From Gammaproteobacteria bacterium CG22_combo_CG10-13_8_21_14_all_40_8 (GTDB lineage: Bacteria > Pseudomonadota > Gammaproteobacteria > Enterobacterales > GCA-002770795), in the NCBI GenBank assembly GCA_002770795.1, contig PCTP01000110.1, positions 1 to 10,858 on the forward strand: a stretch of DNA of 10,858 nucleotides. Direction: 5' to 3'. Shown here one piece after another: positions 6,790 to 10,858 of the stretch. Each line of letters begins with the position of its first letter. Within the stretch, counting starts at the first letter, position 1. The translations under genes and the position numbers were made by a program. Below the pieces are notes generated by a model. The model had not been told where the DNA came from. It ran no database searches and saw only the letters and a list, made by a program, of their open reading frames with translations.

Positions 6790-6927
6790 AACATTGATTA
6801 GACAAACAAATGGACATCATAGCCTGGATCTTTAAAGTCCTTAATTTATAAGGAAAAAATAAAGCCCATACAAGTTTTATCAATTTATTTTAAAAAAATT
6901 AAATTTTTTAGCGTTCTCTCGATCAGA

Positions 6928-7215
6928 TCAATCGTCCTTCACAACAACCAGAGAGCTGATCAAGTGAACAAATGCCATGTTAACCAAACGACAAAAATGC
7001 TGTCCAGCGCTCAAACCTTGCCATTTTTTCTCTGGATGCAGAACTAAGGTATAAACATTTTCACTTTCCAGCCTGATCCAGACAAGTTTTGCTAAAAACT
7101 CATGGGCAAACCAAGTGGGCATAAACCATTGGATAATTGGTTCTAAATAGGATTTTAGATTTTGATTATTGAGAAGAGATTGACGGCACCATTCTATTAT
7201 TTGTTTCAAGAGCAT
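6928..7215 (-). pseudogene. Truncated ferredoxin/flavodoxin reductase-like gene
   Basis: A 95-codon frame whose residues about 25-78 match the N-terminal part of the ferredoxin-reductase-like oxidoreductases that pair with fatty-acid desaturases: a PTWFAHEFLAKLVWIRLESE region, then LVLHPEKKWQGLSAGQHF. In intact proteins (roughly 350 residues) GQHF is followed by the FAD-binding R-x-(Y/F)-S block, the NAD(P) domain and a 2Fe-2S domain. Here the sequence turns to unrelated VNMAFVHLISS and stops. No trace of the rest is seen before the hydrolase. The ATG at 7215 has no clear ribosome binding site. It lies downstream of fabR on the same strand, with a FabR-like operator just upstream. I read this as the relic of a FabR-controlled desaturase-reductase gene. 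A short functional protein is possible but unlikely. Confidence 0.6.
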
Positions 7216-7239
7216 CTGTTATAAATAGCAAGTAAATTC

Positions 7240-7257
7240 AGAGTACAAGTGTACGCC
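7240..7257 (-). promoter_or_regulatory. Predicted FabR/DesT-type operator
   Basis: GAGTACA (7241-7247) and TGTACGC (7250-7256) are inverted arms around a 2-base centre, with 6 of 7 positions symmetric. On the minus strand the site contains GCGTACACTTGTACTC, which resembles the published FabR/DesT palindromes as I remember them. It lies 25-42 bases before the reductase start codon, beside the fabR gene, where a desaturase-operon operator is expected. Confidence 0.5.
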
Positions 7258-7423
7258 AAAAAAATATAAAAACAAGAAAATACAACAAAAAATAAATAAA
7301 ATCAATTAACCTGTTTATTTTCATCTAGTTATATACTAGTAAATTTCGATTATGGATGAGAAATGAAAACAAATGTACTTTTATTTATTAAAAAAGGAGA
7401 GCCGCCTTAATATTTTTGCTCAA

Positions 7424-8019
7424 TTACTTGAGGTGGAATACTTTGGCTCCCGCTGCGATAAAGCGCAGTTGCAAGATGGCTCGGTGTTCTATCTGCGCTT
7501 TTTGGTTTTGTTTGGCAGCAAGACTTTCTGCTCCCGCATTAAAAACAACTATCACCATAGCCTCTGCTTGGGCGGATGCAGAGCTCTCGTCATAACCCAA
7601 GGAAATAATGAAGTCTGTTAACTCTACAATAAAATATTTAATTTCTCTTGCAACAGCGTTTCTTAATGCCTGTGTAGTTCCCGAACGCTCATGAAATAAC
7701 AATCTTAATATGTTGGGATTTTTTTCGGTATATTCGAGGAAGGTTTTCACAGAGGTTTCAATCACACTGCCGCCTTGCTCAATGCGTTGGCGTGCTTTCC
7801 TCATCAACTGACGCAAAGCCAGACCCGACTCATCCACTAAGGTTAAGCCTAACTCCTCCATATTTCTAAAGTGGCGATAAAAAGATGTGGGTGCAATTGC
7901 CGCCTCCCTCGCCACTTCACGCAAACTTAAACTGGCAAAGCTTTTATCTTCGCTTAACTGAGCCAAGGCTGCATCTATGATAGATCGGCGCGTTTTCTCT
8001 TTTTGTTGATTTCTAGTGT

Positions 8020-8023
<4 letters not shown>
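7424..8023 (-). CDS. fabR: FabR, TetR-family repressor of unsaturated fatty acid genes
   Basis: A 199-residue TetR-family regulator that closely resembles E. coli FabR. Signature stretches include QQKEKTRRS (6-14), SFASLSLREVAREA (28-41), the helix-turn-helix ending IAPTSFYRHF (43-52), LVDESGLALRQLM (62-74) and HERSGTTQALRNAVAREI (111-128). FabR binds acyl-CoA/acyl-ACP and represses fabA/fabB in enterics; its relative DesT controls desaturase genes in Pseudomonas. The C-terminus is somewhat shorter than in E. coli. The ATG at 8023 is the only start that keeps the DNA-binding domain. Only GAC separates it from ten TTAT repeats, so there is no room for a Shine-Dalgarno sequence. The usual target next door is decayed (6928-7215), although an operator-like site remains, so this FabR may now act mainly elsewhere. 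It is divergent from clcA. Confidence 0.92.
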
Positions 8024-8085
<62 letters not shown>

Positions 8086-8202
8086 TCTAAATAGCCACTG
8101 AATAGTTCATAATAATAAGTATACTGAATTCGCATAAGATTGCGAGCAATCCCTTTGGTATACACTCAAAATTCATTTTCCAGCATTTTCTAGGACAACT
8201 AC

Positions 8203-9543
8203 TTGAAAGTTATCAGAAAAAGAATTATTACTAAGGTGCGAAAGCAACGATTTGTTGAACAACGCTCTTTAGAGTTCCAAGCTATTTTAGTTGGAGGGCT
8301 TGCAGGTCTTGCCGGTGTTTTTTTTCAATTAGGTATCGCCCAAGTGGCTTTCCAAAAAAAGCAGTTGGCTTTTAATATTTCTCAATGGGCGATGCCTTCC
8401 TGGTTTTGGTCAGGCGTCCTCTCTATGTTCATGCTATTGATTTCACTCGCTTTAGTTCGATACTTCTCCCCTGAGTCAAGCGGCAGTGGTATCCATGAAA
8501 TAGAGGGTTATCTGGGGGGAAGTCGACCCGCAATTTGGCAACGTGTTTTACCCGTTAAATTTTTTGGTGGCATTTTAGCCTTAGGCAGTGGCATGATCTT
8601 AGGTCGAGAAGGACCCAGTGTACAAATGGGTGGCAACTGTGGTGCCATGGTGAATCATTTTGCTAACCATGATCGGCAAGATACGGGTCATGCGTTGTTA
8701 TCAGCAGGAGCAGCGGCCGGTTTAGCTGCGGCCTTTAACGCCCCATTAGCAGGAATGATTTTTATTATGGAAGAGATGCGAACGCCCTTCCATTACAATT
8801 TTTTTAATATTCGGCTAATCGCTATAGCTACTTTAATAGCAACTCTTATCACTCATATATTCATTGATGAGCCCGTAGCATTACCTTCTCCTGTATATGC
8901 CATGCCAGCTTGGCATGAAATGTTTCTCTATTTAATTATGGGTGCTGTTATCGGTATTGCAGGCGCACTACTCAATCGAGGCATTATTTTAGGCCTAAAA
9001 TGGATGGATGCCCTTAAGGAAAACCCCAAATATATCTATAGCTTTATTGCTTTTTTGGGGTTTTTTATTGGCATACTTAATTTCTTTCAACCCGATTTAA
9101 TTGGCAATAATTACCAGCTGGTTAAACAAAGTCTGGGAGGTAGTATTGCGATCCAAGGCCTTGCTCTGATCATATTGATACGCTTCTTCTTTAGTATAGT
9201 CTGCTTTTGTAGCGGCGTACCTGGAGGTATATTTGCTCCTATGATCGTTCTTGGTACCTTATTGGGTTTGTGGTGTGGACATCTAGCAGCTATTGTTGCT
9301 CCAGAAATCACTCAAAACCCCTATCCTTTTGCTATTGCTGGAATGGGAGCCTTGTTTGCTGCCACGGTACAGGCACCTATTACAGGTATTGTTCTCGTGG
9401 TAGAAATGACTTCAAACTACAGTTTAATTGTACCTATCATGATTGCCTGCGTAGGGGCTGATATACTTGCTCACGAATTAGGAACTAGACCCTTATATTC
9501 AGTGCTTCTTAAAAGGCAACTGAATAAGGCTAAGCGTCAGTGA
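8203..9543 (+). CDS. clcA: ClcA-like H+/Cl- exchange transporter
   Basis: A 446-residue CLC-family membrane protein collinear with E. coli ClcA. It has GSGIHEIEG (94-102; the family usually reads GSGIP), GREGPSVQ (134-141) with the gating glutamate E136 (E148 in E. coli), FIMEEMR with the inner proton glutamate E191 (E203), GGIFAP (341-346) and PLYS with the chloride-coordinating Tyr432 (Tyr445). Both glutamates are present, so it should be a proton-coupled 2Cl-/H+ antiporter in the inner membrane rather than a channel. There is no C-terminal CBS domain, as in ClcA. The start is TTG at 8203, supported by AGGA (8192-8195) seven bases upstream. It is divergent from fabR across 179 bases that contain palindromes (AGTATACT at 8118-8125, ATTGC-GA-GCAAT at 8139-8150), but I could not fix a promoter. 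ClcA in enterics aids extreme acid resistance. Confidence 0.93.
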   Translation: MKVIRKRIITKVRKQRFVEQRSLEFQAILVGGLAGLAGVFFQLGIAQVAFQKKQLAFNISQWAMPSWFWSGVLSMFMLLISLALVRYFSPESSGSGIHEIEGYLGGSRPAIWQRVLPVKFFGGILALGSGMILGREGPSVQMGGNCGAMVNHFANHDRQDTGHALLSAGAAAGLAAAFNAPLAGMIFIMEEMRTPFHYNFFNIRLIAIATLIATLITHIFIDEPVALPSPVYAMPAWHEMFLYLIMGAVIGIAGALLNRGIILGLKWMDALKENPKYIYSFIAFLGFFIGILNFFQPDLIGNNYQLVKQSLGGSIAIQGLALIILIRFFFSIVCFCSGVPGGIFAPMIVLGTLLGLWCGHLAAIVAPEITQNPYPFAIAGMGALFAATVQAPITGIVLVVEMTSNYSLIVPIMIACVGADILAHELGTRPLYSVLLKRQLNKAKRQ

Positions 9544-9657
9544 GCTGAGACGGTTACTTGGCTTAGCTATACAACCTTCGGAATATCCATTGGTATGGGT
9601 TTATTTCTTATGTTGTTCATGCTATACATTTGATATGAAATTTCTGTGGAGCTTATT

Positions 9658-10647
9658 TTGAAAGTTTGGTTATTTTTATTTCTAGTTTTGTCTGCCACTT
9701 TGAGTTTATCAGCCTACTCTGCGTCACCTACAGACACGCCAACTATGTACAAATACCTTGATGACAAAGGGAATGTAGTTTTATCCACCAACCTACCTCC
9801 TGCCTATGCATCTAAAGGGTTTTCTATCGTAGATTCCTATGGACGCGTCATCGAGGAAATTCCACCCGCAAAAACCAAAGAACAAATCGCGGAAGATAGA
9901 CGCAGAGAAGCAGTTCGAGCCAGTGAACAAAAAAAATTAGATGAGCAGAACAAAGCGGATGAAGAACTATTAAAACAATTCACCACCCTTAAAGACATTG
10001 AAAGAGCCAGGGAAAACCAAATAAATTCTATTCATGTTGAAATTGAACTTCGAGAAGCCGCAGCCAATCGCTCTAGAAAACAACTAGAAGAGAATCAACA
10101 GATGGCGGCCGATCTGGAAAGACAAGGCAAAGCAATTCCTTCCATTATCACTGAAAATATCACCGATTTCCAAAAGCGTATAGAAGACGCCAACGCCTTT
10201 ATTGCCGATCGCAAGGCACAGCAAGATGAAGTGAATAAAAAATTTGCTGATGATATGGCTCGCTTTCGCGGACTCAATATACAGCGACTACAAAAAGTAA
10301 ACCTGAATCGTAGTGAACAACTCCGTGCCGAGCAATATCATTATAATTGCCAAGATTTAGAAGATTGCGCCAAGGCATGGCAATTAGTTCAGCTTTATGT
10401 CAATAAAAATTCTACAACACCTATTCAAGTTTTAACTGAAACCCTCATTGTTACTCAGGCCCCCACAAAAGATACCGATATCTCTCTAACAGCATCCAAA
10501 GTCCCAGATAAGCAAATGAATTATACAATCCAACTTGAAATCACTTGCAACGACAGCCCAGATGGCAATAGTGTTTGCATTGGCGATCGGGTCAAAGAAA
10601 TCAAAGCAGGAATGATTCGCTTTATCAACACTTATCGCAATCAATGA
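9658..10647 (+). CDS. Secreted DUF4124 protein with coiled coil
   Basis: A 329-residue envelope protein. A signal peptide is clear (MKVW, hydrophobic core to about residue 17, likely cut near SAYSA-SP at 22). Next comes a DUF4124 domain (about 30-65: MYKYLDDKGNVVLSTNLPP, then GFSIVDSYGRV). A long charged, Lys/Glu/Gln-rich helix, probably a coiled coil, spans about 72-215. The C-terminal region carries four Cys (231, 237, 297, 307) that could form disulfides in the periplasm. DUF4124 has no established activity. I place the start at TTG 9658 because GGAG (9648-9651) lies 6 bases upstream; the GTG at 9646 overlaps that site and would add only MELI. It follows clcA by 114 bases on the same strand; a shared transcript is possible but not evident. 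Confidence 0.75.
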   Translation: MKVWLFLFLVLSATLSLSAYSASPTDTPTMYKYLDDKGNVVLSTNLPPAYASKGFSIVDSYGRVIEEIPPAKTKEQIAEDRRREAVRASEQKKLDEQNKADEELLKQFTTLKDIERARENQINSIHVEIELREAAANRSRKQLEENQQMAADLERQGKAIPSIITENITDFQKRIEDANAFIADRKAQQDEVNKKFADDMARFRGLNIQRLQKVNLNRSEQLRAEQYHYNCQDLEDCAKAWQLVQLYVNKNSTTPIQVLTETLIVTQAPTKDTDISLTASKVPDKQMNYTIQLEITCNDSPDGNSVCIGDRVKEIKAGMIRFINTYRNQ

Positions 10648-10671
10648 GTTAATACCTTTAAAGGACGATAA

Positions 10672-10858
10672 GCATTGACCTATACCCGTGGTTCAATTCA
10701 TTTAATTCTGGATGGTGCGGGTTATCACCGAGCGGATAAGGTCAAAGAAAAAGCTGAAGAATTGAATATCAAACTCCATTTTCTTCCGCCTTACAGCCCC
10801 AATCTCAATCCGATTGAACGACTTTGGAAGGTGATGAACGAACACGCCAGAAACAATC
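10672..10858 (+). pseudogene. IS630-family transposase, 5'-truncated, off the right edge
   Basis: The frame after the stop at 10669-10671 encodes a C-terminal piece of an IS630/Tc1-mariner-type DDE transposase. It contains LILDGAGYH with the second catalytic Asp (codon at 10711) and LPPYSPNLNPIERLW with the catalytic Glu (codon at 10816). Thirty-four residues separate them, the D34E spacing of this superfamily. The N-terminal DNA-binding region and first Asp are missing: the match begins only about 30 bases after the end of the DUF4124 gene. The 3' end lies outside the window. It is either a partial copy of an insertion sequence or a rearrangement scar, and it is not expected to be active. 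Confidence 0.8.

Noticed and set aside
6893..6909. AAAAAATT-A-AATTTTTT palindrome
   Set aside because: Composed only of A and T in an AT-rich spacer, so it is expected by chance and gives no terminator with a GC stem.
7363..7410. Short plus-strand frame MKTNVLLFIKKGEPP near the fabR 3' side
   Set aside because: Has an ATG and a GGATGAG-like site but is only 15 codons, with no homology recognised and no supporting structure.
7373..7621. 82-codon plus-strand open frame
   Set aside because: Mostly antisense to the 3' half of fabR, which is strongly supported by homology; composition is that of a shadow frame.
9111..9461. Minus- and plus-strand small frames inside clcA
   Set aside because: Both overlap the conserved GGIFAP part of the antiporter and are shadow frames.
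9529..9567. GCTAAGC/GCTTAGC inverted repeat after clcA as a terminator
   Set aside because: Only a 7-bp stem with a 25-base loop and no T-run.

Overview
The window looks like an AT-rich gammaproteobacterial chromosome segment, most likely from Legionella or a close relative. That placement is inferred from a clear FabR-type fatty-acid repressor, a ClcA-type antiporter, a DUF4124 envelope protein and an aspartyl/asparaginyl beta-hydroxylase, in low-GC DNA with scattered IS remnants. I could not run any database search.

Left part (1-5358): five genes form a duplicated two-component set. Three are paralogous P-loop kinases resembling thymidylate kinase (645-1358, 1435-2166 and 3388-4113, all minus). 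Two are paralogous all-helical proteins with CHAD-like repeats (2181-3011 minus, 4492-5358 plus); CHAD domains are known to bind polyphosphate. One helical gene sits 14 bases upstream of a kinase on the same strand. The other is divergent from a kinase across a repeat-bearing 378-base spacer. A 2-oxoglutarate hydroxylase gene (1-587, running off the left edge) follows the kinases on the same strand. A decayed IS30-type transposase start lies between the two sets. This kinase plus CHAD-like pairing is the best candidate in the window for an undescribed system, but its function is not known.

Middle part (5403-8085): an alpha/beta-hydrolase with a full Ser-Asp-His set is followed by a 9-bp-period inverted repeat. 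Next come a truncated ferredoxin-reductase-like gene, a FabR/DesT-like operator palindrome and the fabR repressor gene. The fabR start codon lies 3 bases after ten perfect TTAT repeats, leaving no normal ribosome binding site. A 21-codon upstream ORF runs through the repeat and ends in an ATGA overlap with fabR. Together these suggest that FabR expression may vary with repeat number, while its neighbouring desaturase-type reductase has been lost.

Right part (8203-10858): a ClcA-like H+/Cl- antiporter begins with TTG and runs divergently from fabR. It is followed by a secreted DUF4124 coiled-coil protein that also probably starts with TTG. The window ends in a 5'-truncated IS630-family transposase.
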